From assembly GCA_019823025.1 (NCBI GenBank), contig CP081940.1, positions 744,001-808,000 of the forward strand: a stretch of 64,000 bases of DNA. Reading direction: 5' to 3'. This document shows positions 26,285 to 35,862 of the stretch, in pieces. Source of the DNA: Methylophilales bacterium (lineage in GTDB: Bacteria; Pseudomonadota; Gammaproteobacteria; Burkholderiales; Methylophilaceae). Under the pieces are notes generated by a model. The model ran no database searches. It was not told the origin of the DNA and saw only the letters and a program-made list of their open reading frames with translations. The stretch's first letter is position 1, and every line of letters starts with the position of its first letter. A program made the position numbers and the translations under genes.

Positions 26285-29080
26285 TTTTTTTAGCTGCTGA
26301 ACTAACTTGTCTTTATGCTCAGTAAATTTTTTGAGCCTTTCTTCTTCTTGCTTAATAATTTCTTTAGGGGCTTTGCTTACAAAGTTTTTATTGTTAAGTT
26401 TTATGCCCGCTTTATTTAAGTCTATTTCTGCTTTCTCAATTTCTTTTTTTAATCTTATTGCTTCTGCTTCCTTATCAACTTCTATATTCAGCATGACCTT
26501 ATAATTACTAACGATCGCCACAGGCGCCTCCTTTTCCGGAAGGTCTTCGGTAATTTTTGCATCAGATAGTTTTGCCAAACTGATGAGATATGGTAGGTAT
26601 TCCTCAAGCTCTTTTTTATTTCCTGATAACGCTAATGGAATTTTATTCGCCGGTGAAATATTCATCTCACTCCTGAGACTTCTAACATTATCTATTAATT
26701 TTTTAAGTGTGCTTACCCATTCAATTGAGTGCTCATCAATTTTTTCTTCTCTTGATTTTGGAAATTTTTCAAGTGTAATAGACTCATGATCTTTTCGTAT
26801 TAATGGAATAATTATCTGCCATATTTCTTCAGTGATAAACGGTATGACTGGATGGGCCAATCTCAAGATAGATTCTAATGTAGATAGTAATGTTCTTCTA
26901 GTTGCTCTTTTTTCAGACTCATTGCCCTTATGAATTTGGACTTTCGCAAATTCTAAATACCAATCACAAAATTCATCCCAAATAAATTGATAAAGCTCTT
27001 GAGCTACTAAATCAAACCTATATTCGCTATATGCCCGCTCTATATTTTTAAGCGTACGTTGCAGTTTACTGACTATCCATCTATCTGCTTGAGAAAAACT
27101 TAAATAACCATCTACACATTTTCCAAAACCGTTATCATCCTCGTCACAATTCATCAATACAAATCTTGACGCATTCCATAACTTGTTACAAAAATTACGA
27201 TAGCCATCACATCTTTGTAAGTCAAATTTAATATCTCTGCCTGGACTTGCTAGGCTCGCAAAAGTAAATCTTAGAGCGTCTGTTCCAAAAGATGAGATGC
27301 CCTTGGGAAATTCTTTTGTTGTTTTTTTAACAATTGATTCAGCCTGTTTTGGGTTCATTAAGCCTTGGGTTCTTTTTTTTAATAAATCTTCAAGTGAAAT
27401 ACCATCTATTAAATCAATAGGATCAAGAACATTACCTTTTGATTTACTCATTTTTTGCCCATCTTGATCTCTAATCAAACCATGAACATAAACGTGTTTA
27501 AAAGGAATCTTATTTGTGACATATTTTGTCATCATTACCATTCTGGCTACCCAGAAAAATATAATATCAAAGCCGGTAACAAGCACTGATGAGGGCAAAT
27601 ACTTATCTAATGCTACATTAGATTTTTGTGGATATTCAGGTGTCCAATCAAGTGTTGAGAATGCCCAAAGTGCAGATGAAAACCATGTATCTAAAACATC
27701 ATCGTCTCTTTTCAGGGCACCTTTATAGCCTTCTTTTTTTGCTAATTTAGTGGCTTCTTCATATGAATGTGCTACAAAAACCTCTTTATTTTCTCCATAC
27801 CAAGCTGGTATTTGGTGTCCCCACCAAAGTTGCCTTGAGATACACCAGTCCTGAATATTTTCTAGCCATTGGTTATAAGTATTCACCCAATTATTCGGAT
27901 AAAACTTAATGTCTCCTTGCTCCACTAAATCAAGGGCTTCCTGCGCGATACTTTTACCATTTGGACCATTTGATTTTGTCATTGAAACATACCATTGGTC
28001 TGTTAACATTGGCTCTATAATTGAATTGGTCCTATCTCCCCTAGGTACTTTCAATTTGTGTTTCTTAATTTTATCTAGATATTTTTTCTCTTTTAAATCT
28101 TCTATAATTTTTTTTCTAGCAGCAAACCTATCCAAGCCTTCATATAAATCTGTTCCATTTTTATTGATGTGCCCATCAAGAGTTAAAATGTTTATTATTG
28201 GCAGGTCATGTCTTGCACCGACAGCATAATCATTGAAGTCATGAGCAGGGGTAACTTTTACAATTCCTGTGCCAAATGTTGGATCAACATAATCGTCTGC
28301 AATAACTGGAATTTCTCTATCAATAAGTGGAATGAGTACCTTTTTACCAATTAATTTTTTATATCGATCATCATCAGGATGCACCATCAAAGCTGAGTCG
28401 CCTAACATTGTCTCAGGTCTAGTTGTCGCAATAGTCAGGTAATTTTTTCCACCCTTGAGAGGATAATTAATATGCCATAAAAAACCATCTTCTTCTTCTT
28501 GTAAAACTTCCAAATCAGAAACAGCTGTTTGCAAGGTGACATCCCAGTTAACTAATCTTTTACCTCTATAAATTAAACCATCTTGATATAGTTTGACAAA
28601 AACCTCCGTCACGCTTTTTGATAGGCCGGCATCCATTGTGAATCTCTCTCTCGACCAATCTGGTGAAGTCCCTAGACGGCGCATTTGTTGCGTAATCTTT
28701 CCTCCTGATTCTTCTTTCCACTCCCAGACTTTTTCAATAAATTTTTCTCTTCCTAGTTCATGCCTCGAAATATCTTTTTGATCTAACTGCCTTTCAACAA
28801 CAATTTGGGTCGCAATACCTGCATGATCTGTACCTGGCTGCCATAAAGTATTTTCACCTTTCATTCTATGGTATCTAGTGAGCATATCCATAAGCGTTTG
28901 ATTGAAGCCATGCCCCATATGAAGTGTTCCGGTAACATTTGGGGGGGGTAACAAAATTGAAAAGGAATCCAATTTAGATTCATCCTCACCTATCTTATAG
29001 TAACCATTAGATTCCCAATATTGATACCATTTATCCTCAATATCAGCAGGTGAAAAGGTTTTCGCTAATTCTTTTTTCAT
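26273..29080 (-). CDS. valS: Valyl-tRNA synthetase
   Basis: This class I synthetase has the HIGH motif in [15 protein letters not shown] and the KMSKS motif in [15 protein letters not shown]. The editing (CP1) domain contains [10 protein letters not shown]. The C-terminal coiled-coil arm runs from about residue 870 to the end. At 935 aa it is full length. Confidence 0.98.
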   Translation of the reverse strand: MKKELAKTFSPADIEDKWYQYWESNGYYKIGEDESKLDSFSILLPPPNVTGTLHMGHGFNQTLMDMLTRYHRMKGENTLWQPGTDHAGIATQIVVERQLDQKDISRHELGREKFIEKVWEWKEESGGKITQQMRRLGTSPDWSRERFTMDAGLSKSVTEVFVKLYQDGLIYRGKRLVNWDVTLQTAVSDLEVLQEEEDGFLWHINYPLKGGKNYLTIATTRPETMLGDSALMVHPDDDRYKKLIGKKVLIPLIDREIPVIADDYVDPTFGTGIVKVTPAHDFNDYAVGARHDLPIINILTLDGHINKNGTDLYEGLDRFAARKKIIEDLKEKKYLDKIKKHKLKVPRGDRTNSIIEPMLTDQWYVSMTKSNGPNGKSIAQEALDLVEQGDIKFYPNNWVNTYNQWLENIQDWCISRQLWWGHQIPAWYGENKEVFVAHSYEEATKLAKKEGYKGALKRDDDVLDTWFSSALWAFSTLDWTPEYPQKSNVALDKYLPSSVLVTGFDIIFFWVARMVMMTKYVTNKIPFKHVYVHGLIRDQDGQKMSKSKGNVLDPIDLIDGISLEDLLKKRTQGLMNPKQAESIVKKTTKEFPKGISSFGTDALRFTFASLASPGRDIKFDLQRCDGYRNFCNKLWNASRFVLMNCDEDDNGFGKCVDGYLSFSQADRWIVSKLQRTLKNIERAYSEYRFDLVAQELYQFIWDEFCDWYLEFAKVQIHKGNESEKRATRRTLLSTLESILRLAHPVIPFITEEIWQIIIPLIRKDHESITLEKFPKSREEKIDEHSIEWVSTLKKLIDNVRSLRSEMNISPANKIPLALSGNKKELEEYLPYLISLAKLSDAKITEDLPEKEAPVAIVSNYKVMLNIEVDKEAEAIRLKKEIEKAEIDLNKAGIKLNNKNFVSKAPKEIIKQEEERLKKFTEHKDKLVQQLKKLQS

Positions 29081-29153
29081 TAAATTTAGTTAGGAGTTTT
29101 AAGTGATAATATTAACATGCGAGATGAATCAACTTTTTTATTTTAGATAGTTT

Positions 29154-29897
29154 TTAAGAACAAATTTCACAATTTTTATCTTTCTGAATTTTAAGGCTCT
29201 TAAAATCAATATCTCTATGGTTGATTAATAATAATTTCCCATGAAGTGTGGTTCCTATGTTTAACAAAACTTTAATTACTTCGCCTGCTTGAATTGAGCC
29301 CACTAAACCTACTAATGGTGAAAAGACTCCATGATCAGAACATTTTAAATTTTGTTCTTCATCACCCCTTGGAAAGAGGCAATTATAACAAAGAGAGTTA
29401 TTAGTTCTAAAGTCAAATATAGATACTTGGCCATCAAATTTTATTGCAGCACCAGAAATTAGTGGCCGCTTTAAGTCAAAAGCAATTTTATTTAAGGCAT
29501 AACGAGTTTCAAAATTATCAGAGCAATCTACAATCACATCAACACCATCCGCTATAGACTTAACTTCGTCAATATTTAATTGTTTTTTTATAGCTACAAC
29601 ATTTATGTCTGAATTAATTCTATTAAGAGCTATTTTTGCAGATTCAGCCTTATTCAGTCCTATTGATTTTTCTTCATGAATGATTTGCCTTTGAAGATTT
29701 GATAAGTCAACGCTGTCAAAATCACAGATTGTAATTTTACCAACTCCAGATGCTGCTAAATAAATAGCTACAGGAGACCCCAGACCTCCAGCACCTATAA
29801 TTAAACAATGACTTTGAAGTAATTTTTTTTGTCCTTCAAATTCTATTTCTGGCAACAGAATATGTCGACTGTATCTTTCAAGCTCTTTGTCTTGCAT
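29154..29897 (-). CDS. moeB: MoeB/ThiF family adenylyltransferase
   Basis: This E1-like protein adenylates the C-terminus of MoaD- or ThiS-type sulfur carriers. The start is set at the ATG at 29897 (MQDKELERYSRHILLPEIEF); the longer open frame upstream reads through the tRNA-His gene. The ATP-binding motif is IIGAGGLGSPVAIYLAASG, with SNLQRQIIH and DCSDNFETRY. Zinc cysteines are in CYNCLF and CEIC. At 247 aa it lacks the C-terminal rhodanese domain. MoeB and ThiF cannot be separated from sequence alone. Confidence 0.88.
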   Translation of the reverse strand: MQDKELERYSRHILLPEIEFEGQKKLLQSHCLIIGAGGLGSPVAIYLAASGVGKITICDFDSVDLSNLQRQIIHEEKSIGLNKAESAKIALNRINSDINVVAIKKQLNIDEVKSIADGVDVIVDCSDNFETRYALNKIAFDLKRPLISGAAIKFDGQVSIFDFRTNNSLCYNCLFPRGDEEQNLKCSDHGVFSPLVGLVGSIQAGEVIKVLLNIGTTLHGKLLLINHRDIDFKSLKIQKDKNCEICS

Positions 29898-29956
29898 GAT
29901 TTTTATATTTTTTGAATTTATAAAGAGTATTTCACATCTTAAAATAAGAAACAAAT

Positions 29957-30033
29957 TGGGGTGGCTGATGGGGCTCGAACCCACGACAACTGGAATCACA
30001 ATCCAGGGCTCTACCAACTGAGCTACAGCCACC
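29957..30033 (-). tRNA. tRNA-His (GTG)
   Basis: On the minus strand the cloverleaf starts GGTGGCTG, with the extra G-1 opposite C73 typical of tRNA-His. The anticodon loop is TTGTGAT (GTG), the T-arm is GTGGGTTCGAGCCCCAT and CCA is encoded. It is the third tRNA of a Pro–Arg–His transcript. Confidence 0.96.
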
Positions 30034-30040
30034 ATAAGAT

Positions 30041-30117
30041 TGGCCTGCCCGACAGGATTCGAACCTGTGACCCTCTGCTTAGAAGGCAGATGCTCTATCC
30101 AGCTGAGCTACGGGCAG
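30041..30117 (-). tRNA. tRNA-Arg (TCT)
   Basis: On the minus strand the acceptor CTGCCCG pairs with CGGGCAG, the anticodon stem-loop is CTGCCTTCTAAGCAG (TCT), the T-arm is ACAGGTTCGAATCCTGT, and G-CCA ends the gene. It is 7 bases from tRNA-His. Confidence 0.96.
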
Positions 30118-30170
30118 CTAACTAAATTATAGTAAAGCATTTTTACGGGCTTGCATTTACTTTTTTTATA

Positions 30171-30247
30171 TGGTCGGGGTGGAGAGATTCGAACTCCCGA
30201 CATCCTGCTCCCAAAGCAGGCGCGCTACCAGGCTACGCTACACCCCG
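30171..30247 (-). tRNA. tRNA-Pro (TGG)
   Basis: On the minus strand the acceptor CGGGGTG pairs with CACCCCG, followed by A-CCA. The anticodon stem-loop is CCTGCTTTGGGAGCAGG (TGG). It is the first tRNA of the cluster. Confidence 0.96.
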
Positions 30248-30255
30248 AACGCGCA

Positions 30256-30284
30256 AATATAGCGTAAATAAGGCATTCGGTCAA
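30256..30284 (-). promoter_or_regulatory. Sigma-70 promoter of the Pro–Arg–His tRNA cluster
   Basis: On the minus strand TTGACC (30279–30284) and TATATT (30256–30261) are separated by exactly 17 bases. They are followed by a GC-rich discriminator TGCGCGTT before the tRNA-Pro 5' end. GC-rich discriminators are typical of stringently controlled stable RNA promoters. Confidence 0.75.
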
Positions 30285-30380
30285 ATTTAATATCTATTCT
30301 ATATTTAATAATTGTCAATATATTAATATCATCATCTTCTGATAATATATATTGTTTATCAAAATGGATTTAACTTAATT

Positions 30381-31241
30381 ATGACTGCAAAAATTATAGA
30401 CGGTAAAGCAATTGCCGAACAAAACCTAAATAAACTTAAGAACGAAATTATTGAAAGAGAAAATGAAGGTATAAGGCCTCCTTGCCTTGCTGTTATTCTA
30501 GTAGGTGATGATCCTGCATCTTCAATCTATGTAAACAAAAAAAAATCGGCGTGCGCAAACGTCGGAATTAAATCAGTCTCCCACCAGCTGCCTTCTGATA
30601 CAACTCAATCTGATTTAAATAATTTAATTAATACACTTAATCAAGATAAAGATGTTGATGGCATTCTTGTGCAATCTCCGCTGCCTAAACATCTTGATGA
30701 AGACTTAATAATTGAACTCATCAGCCCAAATAAGGATGTTGATGGTTTTCACCCATTCAATATAGGTTCTCTTGCCATAAGACAACCAAGATTAAGATCT
30801 TGCACACCTTATGGTGTTATAAAAATGCTAAAAGCATCAAATATTAACTTAGAAGGACTTGATGCAACCATAGTAGGAGTTTCAAATAATGTTGGTCGCC
30901 CAATGGCATTAGAATTATTACTTGAGAAATGTACTATTACTTCTTGTCACAGCAGAACAAAGGATTTAGAGAATAAAGTCCGTCAGGCAGATTTAGTTGT
31001 TGTTGCTGCTGGGAGACAAAATTTAGTAAGAGGCGAATGGATTAAAAAGGGAGCGATAGTTGTTGATATTGGAATCAATAGAATCAATAATAAATTAGTT
31101 GGTGATGTTGAATTTGAAGTAGCAAGCCAATTTGCCTCACATATAACGCCTGTACCTGGAGGTGTTGGTCCTATGACAGTTGCAACTTTGATGGAAAACA
31201 CATTACAGGCACAGAAGTTAAATGATATTGGCTTGCAATGA
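30381..31241 (+). CDS. folD: Bifunctional methylene-THF dehydrogenase/cyclohydrolase
   Basis: It interconverts 5,10-methylene-THF and 10-formyl-THF with NADP. The catalytic Lys is in SIYVNKKKSACANVGI. DGILVQSPLPKHLDE and PVPGGVGPMTVATLMENT are the FolD signatures, and the NADP site is VGVSNNVGRPMALEL. At 286 aa it is full length. With metF it handles C1 units, which matters if the organism is a methylotroph. Confidence 0.97.
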   Translation: MTAKIIDGKAIAEQNLNKLKNEIIERENEGIRPPCLAVILVGDDPASSIYVNKKKSACANVGIKSVSHQLPSDTTQSDLNNLINTLNQDKDVDGILVQSPLPKHLDEDLIIELISPNKDVDGFHPFNIGSLAIRQPRLRSCTPYGVIKMLKASNINLEGLDATIVGVSNNVGRPMALELLLEKCTITSCHSRTKDLENKVRQADLVVVAAGRQNLVRGEWIKKGAIVVDIGINRINNKLVGDVEFEVASQFASHITPVPGGVGPMTVATLMENTLQAQKLNDIGLQ

Positions 31242-31291
31242 ATATCAAAAAGTGTAAACTTCGGCGTTCAGAAATATTTTAGGATTTAGTC

Positions 31292-32008
31292 ATGGCAGAA
31301 AAGAAATCATTATTATCTAAGGTTAGAGCTGCAGTAAAAAAAGTTACTGCTAAACCTCAAGTTAAGAAAGCTGCTGCTAAACCTCAAGATAAGAAAGCTG
31401 CTGCTAAGTCAAAAGTTACTGCTAAACCTCAAGTTAAGAAAACTGCTGCTAAGTCAAAAGTTACTGCTAAACCTCAAGTTAAGAAAACTGCTGCTAAGTC
31501 AAAAGTTACTGCTAAACCTCAAGTTAAGAAAACTGCTGCTAAGTCAAAAGTTACTGCTAAACCTCAAGTTAAGAAAACTGCTACTAAGTCTGTTTCTGGC
31601 TTAAAACAGTTTAAGTCCTATACTCCTAAAGCAAATGAAAAGTATATGAGTAAATCACAAATTACTCACTTTAAAAAAATTCTTAATGACTGGAAAGTAG
31701 AATTAAGTACTGAGCTAAGCAGGACAGTAAGTCATATGCAGACTGATGTCACGACTTATGCAGACCCAAATGATCGAGCAAGCCAAGAATCTGAAATGGC
31801 TTTAGAGTTAAGAAATAGAGATAGAGAAAGAAAATTAATTAAAAAAATTAATGAAACCTTAAAAAATATTGATGAAGATGAATATGGATATTGCATGGGT
31901 TGTGGTGAAGAAATAGGACTGAATAGATTGCAAGCAAGGCCTACAGCTACCTTATGTATTGATTGCAAAACTTTACAGGAAATTAAAGAAAAACAAATGG
32001 CAAAATAA
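31292..32008 (+). CDS. DksA-family protein with a Lys/Ala-rich repetitive N-terminus
   Basis: The last about 120 residues are a DksA/TraR domain: coiled-coil ITHFKKILNDWKVELSTEL, the acidic tip around YADPNDRASQESE, and a C4 zinc finger CMGCGEEIG…CIDC. DksA binds the RNA polymerase secondary channel and works with ppGpp. The first about 105 residues are a basic repeat (KVTAKPQVKKTAAKS units) resembling histone H1/HC-type DNA-binding tails. At 238 aa it is far longer than the usual about 140–150 aa. It may be the main DksA or a nucleoid-linked paralogue. Confidence 0.85.
   Translation: MAEKKSLLSKVRAAVKKVTAKPQVKKAAAKPQDKKAAAKSKVTAKPQVKKTAAKSKVTAKPQVKKTAAKSKVTAKPQVKKTAAKSKVTAKPQVKKTATKSVSGLKQFKSYTPKANEKYMSKSQITHFKKILNDWKVELSTELSRTVSHMQTDVTTYADPNDRASQESEMALELRNRDRERKLIKKINETLKNIDEDEYGYCMGCGEEIGLNRLQARPTATLCIDCKTLQEIKEKQMAK
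31411..31590 (+). repeat. Four-copy 45-bp tandem repeat inside the DksA-like gene
   Basis: Units beginning AAAAGTTACTGCTAAACCTC start at 31411, 31456, 31501 and 31546. The first three are identical and the fourth has one change (CTGCT to CTACT). Two diverged partial units precede them (from about 31339). Each unit is in frame and encodes 15 residues, so copy-number change would lengthen or shorten the basic tail without frameshift. Confidence 0.95.
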
Positions 32009-32028
32009 AAGCCCTCAAGAGGGCTTTT
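32007..32028. terminator. Bidirectional terminator between dksA-like gene and pnp
   Basis: AAAAGCCCTC-AA-GAGGGCTTTT is a perfect inverted repeat with A-run and T-run on both sides. It lies between two convergent stops and can terminate in both directions. Confidence 0.85.
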
Positions 32029-32035
32029 ATTAATA

Positions 32036-34141
32036 CTATTCTTCTTTCGCAGGTGGCTCAGTAAGAGCCTTTGCACTAACTCTTACTCGACCTTTATCAT
32101 CAACTTCAATGACTTTCACTTTAACCTCGTCACCCTCAGAGAGATGATCCTTAACTGCCTTAATTCTCTCATGTGATATTTGAGAAATGTGAAGCAATCC
32201 ATCTTTACCAGGTAACAATGACACTATTGCACCAAAATCAAGAATTTTAATTACTTTGCCATCGTATATTTGATCTACCTCAACATCAGCAGTAATCTCT
32301 TTAATCCGATTTAATGCTTCTTCACCTGACTCAGCTGAAGTACATGCAATTTTAATAAGGCCATTGTCATCAATATCGATTGTAGCACCTGTATCGGCAG
32401 CTAACCCCTTAATAACTGCTCCCCCCTTACCAATTACATCTCTAATTTTATCTGTATGTATTTTTAAAGTAAGTATTTGAGGCGCAAATTTTGAAAGTTT
32501 TTCACGACTACCTTTAAGGGATTTTTTCATTATTTTTAAAATATGATCAATACCTTCTCTAGCTTGGCTTAAGGCTACTTGCATTATTTCGGTAGTAATA
32601 CCTGTAATCTTGATATCCATTTGAAGGGCTGTTATTCCATTATCTGTTCCAGCTACTTTAAAATCCATATCTCCTAGGTGATCTTCATCTCCTAAAATAT
32701 CTGTCAAAACTGCAACTCTATTATCTTCTTTAATTAGCCCCATTGCTATTCCAGCTACATGATCTTTGACAGGCACACCTGCATCCATCATAGCCATCGT
32801 CCCACCACAAACAGAAGCCATTGAACTTGAACCATTTGACTCAGTAATTTCAGATACAAGCCTAATTGTATAATCAAAATCTTCTTGTGAAGGCAGCGCC
32901 GCACTTAATGCTCTTTTAGCTAACTTACCATGTCCAATTTCTCTTCTTTTTGGCGTTCCAACTCTTCCAGTTTCACCAGTCGCATAAGGAGGGAAATTGT
33001 AATGAAGCATAAATCTATCTTTATATTCTCCTTGAAGAGCGTCAATTATCTGCTCATCCCTGCCTGTTCCAAGTGTTGCTACAACGATTGCTTGTGTTTC
33101 ACCCCTTGTGAACAATGCTGAACCATGTGCTCTAGGAAGTACGCCTGTTCTTATCTCGATAGGTCTAACTGTTCGAGTATCTCTTCCATCAATTCGAGGA
33201 TTTCCATCAAGAATTTTTGACCTAACAATTTTGGCTTCAAGGTTATGAAATTCATCTTTAATTTGGTTAAGTTGATTTGTACTTGTATCTTCTTTAACTA
33301 GCTCACTTAAAACTTTTTCTCGTGTTTCACCAATTTTTTCTGATCTTTCACCCTTTGATTTGATTGCAAAAGCATCTTCTAGATCTTTCGTTGCAATCTT
33401 TTCAATATTTTTAACTAATTCTTTATCAACCTCTGGAGCTGACCAGTCCCATGGGTCTTTAGCGGCTTCTTTTGCTAAATCATTAATTAATTTTATTACT
33501 GGCTGCATAGCTTTATGCCCCTCTAAAACGGCATCAAGCATAACTTTTTCTGGAAGCTCTTTAGCTTCAGACTCGACCATTAATACAGCTGAATCACTTC
33601 CAGCTACTACTAAATCAAGCTGGCTAGTTTCCATTTGTGTTTTTGAAGGATTAATAACAAATTTATCATCAAGATAGCCAACACGAGTTGCGCCTATTGG
33701 TCCATGAAAAGGAATACCTGATATCGCTAATGCCGCTGACGCACCAATAATAGCTGGAATGTCCGAATCAATTTCACTATCTGACGACATTACTGTTGCT
33801 ACTATTTGTATTTCGTTATAAAAATTATCTGGGAATAATGGTCTTAGAGGCCTATCAATTAATCTACATGTTAAAGTTTCTTTTTCGCTTGGCCTTCCTT
33901 CTCTTTTAAAAAATCCACCTGGAATTTTTCCTGCTGCATAATTTTTTTCTTGATAATCCACTGTGAGTGGGAAAAAATCTTGACCTTCTTTGGCTTCTTT
34001 CCTTCCAACTGCTGTAACTAAAACCACAGTATCTCCATAACTTACCTTTACCGCGCCATCTGCTTGCCTAGCTATCTCACCTGTTTCTAATATTAAATCA
34101 TGCTCACCAAACTTAATACTTTTCTTTATTACATTAAACAT
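32036..34141 (-). CDS. pnp: Polynucleotide phosphorylase
   Basis: This is a phosphorolytic 3'-5' exoribonuclease of the degradosome. Two RNase PH-like cores are visible, the first with [10 protein letters not shown] and [21 protein letters not shown] between them, the second with [11 protein letters not shown]. The C-terminus has a KH domain ([20 protein letters not shown]) and an S1 domain ([20 protein letters not shown]). At 701 aa it is full length. It is the last gene of the rimP-to-pnp run, separated from rpsO by a hairpin. Confidence 0.97.
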   Translation of the reverse strand: MFNVIKKSIKFGEHDLILETGEIARQADGAVKVSYGDTVVLVTAVGRKEAKEGQDFFPLTVDYQEKNYAAGKIPGGFFKREGRPSEKETLTCRLIDRPLRPLFPDNFYNEIQIVATVMSSDSEIDSDIPAIIGASAALAISGIPFHGPIGATRVGYLDDKFVINPSKTQMETSQLDLVVAGSDSAVLMVESEAKELPEKVMLDAVLEGHKAMQPVIKLINDLAKEAAKDPWDWSAPEVDKELVKNIEKIATKDLEDAFAIKSKGERSEKIGETREKVLSELVKEDTSTNQLNQIKDEFHNLEAKIVRSKILDGNPRIDGRDTRTVRPIEIRTGVLPRAHGSALFTRGETQAIVVATLGTGRDEQIIDALQGEYKDRFMLHYNFPPYATGETGRVGTPKRREIGHGKLAKRALSAALPSQEDFDYTIRLVSEITESNGSSSMASVCGGTMAMMDAGVPVKDHVAGIAMGLIKEDNRVAVLTDILGDEDHLGDMDFKVAGTDNGITALQMDIKITGITTEIMQVALSQAREGIDHILKIMKKSLKGSREKLSKFAPQILTLKIHTDKIRDVIGKGGAVIKGLAADTGATIDIDDNGLIKIACTSAESGEEALNRIKEITADVEVDQIYDGKVIKILDFGAIVSLLPGKDGLLHISQISHERIKAVKDHLSEGDEVKVKVIEVDDKGRVRVSAKALTEPPAKEE

Positions 34142-34214
34142 TTATTTTTTATCCTTTTATATTTTTATAAAGTCTCATTATTCACTTCCTAATAATGGAC
34201 ACATCTTCATAACA

Positions 34215-34261
34215 AAAAAGCCGATTCTACAATTAACTAAATTGTATGCAATCGGCTTTAA
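34215..34261 (-). terminator. rpsO–pnp intergenic terminator/processing hairpin
   Basis: On the minus strand AAAGCCGATTGCATACAAT pairs with ATTGTAGAATCGGCTTT and is followed by a T-run. It lies between rpsO and pnp, where E. coli has a leaky terminator and RNase III processing site, so it may both limit read-through and set pnp mRNA stability. Confidence 0.8.
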
Positions 34262-34275
34262 ATTTCATTAACCTA

Positions 34276-34545
34276 TTATTTTCTTATGCCTAGGCGTTTA
34301 ATTAGTTCTTGATATCGACCTAAATTTCTACCTTTCAAATAATCGAGAAGCTTTCTTCTCTGGCTAACTAAAGCAAGTAGACCTCTTCTTGAATGGTGGT
34401 CTTTTGCGTTAGTCTTAAAGTGTTCAGTTAGATAGTTAATACGGTCAGTTATTAAAGCGACTTGAACCTCTGGTGACCCAGTATCATTTTTTGCCGTCTG
34501 AAACTCTGAAACTATTTTTGCTTTTTCAACTGCAGTGCTTGTCAT
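34276..34545 (-). CDS. rpsO: 30S ribosomal protein S15
   Basis: This is a primary 16S rRNA-binding protein, 89 aa. The signature [20 protein letters not shown] is present, and the N-terminal segment [21 protein letters not shown] is classical. It lies between truB and pnp as in most proteobacteria. Confidence 0.98.
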   Translation of the reverse strand: MTSTAVEKAKIVSEFQTAKNDTGSPEVQVALITDRINYLTEHFKTNAKDHHSRRGLLALVSQRRKLLDYLKGRNLGRYQELIKRLGIRK

Positions 34546-34611
34546 TCTTTTCTCCTATTCGCGACCGCATATTTTAACGGCATTCTTGTTAATTAACAAT
34601 ATTTTTTTAAT

Positions 34612-35514
34612 TTAATTTGTTGATATTAATCTGACTACTTTTAATAAATTTTTACTATCAATTTCTCCTAGACCAATAAATGCGCTATTTTTGGAAAAAA
34701 GTCTATAAATTTCAGGATTTACTTTTTTTGGAAGCTGAATTTGCTGCCCATTTTTAATAAAATTTTCTTCTGATTCGGTTAAGATAATTTTTGGATATTC
34801 GTCAACTAGTACTTCCGTTGGCATTATAAAATCATTTCTCTTGTCTGCTGAAAGGGCCTCGATTTTATCTAAACTTAGAGCATCTTGAACGTTTAAATTA
34901 CCAATTTTTGTTCTTCTTAAATCTATCAAATATCCATCCATTCCAAGTTTATAAGCTATATCTTCTGCCAATGTTCTAATATAAGTCCCTTTACTACATG
35001 ACACCGCAAATTTTATAATATTCTTTTGATACCTTAATAATTTTAATTCTGAGATTTTTATTTCTCTTTGTTGTCTCTCAATTTTTACTCCTTCTCTAGC
35101 CAATTTATATAATGGTTGTCCTTTATGTTTCAGTGCAGAAAACATGGGAGGAGTTTGATTTGATAAGCCAACAAACGAACTTAGTACTTCTTCTAATTTA
35201 TCTAAAGATATCGATATAATTTTTGATTCCGTCAACTTGCCTTCAGCATCACCTGATGAGCTTTTCCATCCAAGCTTTATTGATGCCTCATAAGTTTTTT
35301 CTGAATTGAGTAAGTGACTTGAAAACTTTGTTGCTTCCCCTAAGCATATTGGAAGTAACCCAGTGGCTAGCGGATCAAGAGTTCCTGTATGGCCAGCTTT
35401 TTGTGCTGAAAAAATCCATTTAATTTTTGATAGTACTTGATTTGACGAATAGCCTAAAGGCTTATCAATTAATAAAAGCCCATTAATCTTAAGCTTTTCT
35501 TTATTTTTACTCAT
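34612..35514 (-). CDS. truB: tRNA pseudouridine-55 synthase
   Basis: It makes pseudouridine 55 in the T-loop of tRNAs. The catalytic Asp is in HTGTLDPLATGLLPICLG. Further motifs are GLLLIDKPLGYSSN and SKGTYIRTLAEDIAYKLG. At 300 aa it is complete, with a C-terminal region (about 240–300) typical of the gamma/beta type. It lies 9 bp after rbfA. Confidence 0.96.
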   Translation of the reverse strand: MSKNKEKLKINGLLLIDKPLGYSSNQVLSKIKWIFSAQKAGHTGTLDPLATGLLPICLGEATKFSSHLLNSEKTYEASIKLGWKSSSGDAEGKLTESKIISISLDKLEEVLSSFVGLSNQTPPMFSALKHKGQPLYKLAREGVKIERQQREIKISELKLLRYQKNIIKFAVSCSKGTYIRTLAEDIAYKLGMDGYLIDLRRTKIGNLNVQDALSLDKIEALSADKRNDFIMPTEVLVDEYPKIILTESEENFIKNGQQIQLPKKVNPEIYRLFSKNSAFIGLGEIDSKNLLKVVRLISTN

Positions 35515-35523
35515 CAGAATTTT

Positions 35524-35862
35524 TTACGAGATCACTGAATCCAATAACTTTGATATTTTTGTACTTTCATCAATTGTTTTATCATATTCAAAATGGAGTT
35601 TTGGTATACCTCTAGTTGACATCCTTTTTGCCAAAAGAGACCTAAAGAATGGTAACGATCGCTGAAGACCTTTAACAATTTCCTCATCATAATGATCTGC
35701 GACATAAAAAACTTTTGCATTTTTTAAATCATGTGCAACTTCAACATCGATAATTGAAACACTTTTTAGTGCTGGGTCTTTAATTTCTATACTTAAAATA
35801 TCAGCTATTTCTTTTTTTATCTGTTGGCTGATACGATCACTTCTTGGATAGTCTTTAGGCAT
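35524..35862 (-). CDS. rbfA: Ribosome-binding factor A
   Basis: This 112 aa KH-type protein is needed for late 30S maturation and cold adaptation. It shows RSDRISQQIKKEIADIL at the N-terminus and the KNAKVFYV and PKLHFEYDKTIDES segments. It starts one base after the infB stop. Confidence 0.95.
   Translation of the reverse strand: MPKDYPRSDRISQQIKKEIADILSIEIKDPALKSVSIIDVEVAHDLKNAKVFYVADHYDEEIVKGLQRSLPFFRSLLAKRMSTRGIPKLHFEYDKTIDESTKISKLLDSVIS

Noticed and set aside
29898..30035. N-terminal extension of the MoeB/ThiF gene
   Set aside because: The extension translates the tRNA-His gene; the family sequence begins at the ATG at 29897.
31411..31590. Tandem repeat considered as a CRISPR array
   Set aside because: The units are contiguous with no spacers and are in frame inside a coding gene.
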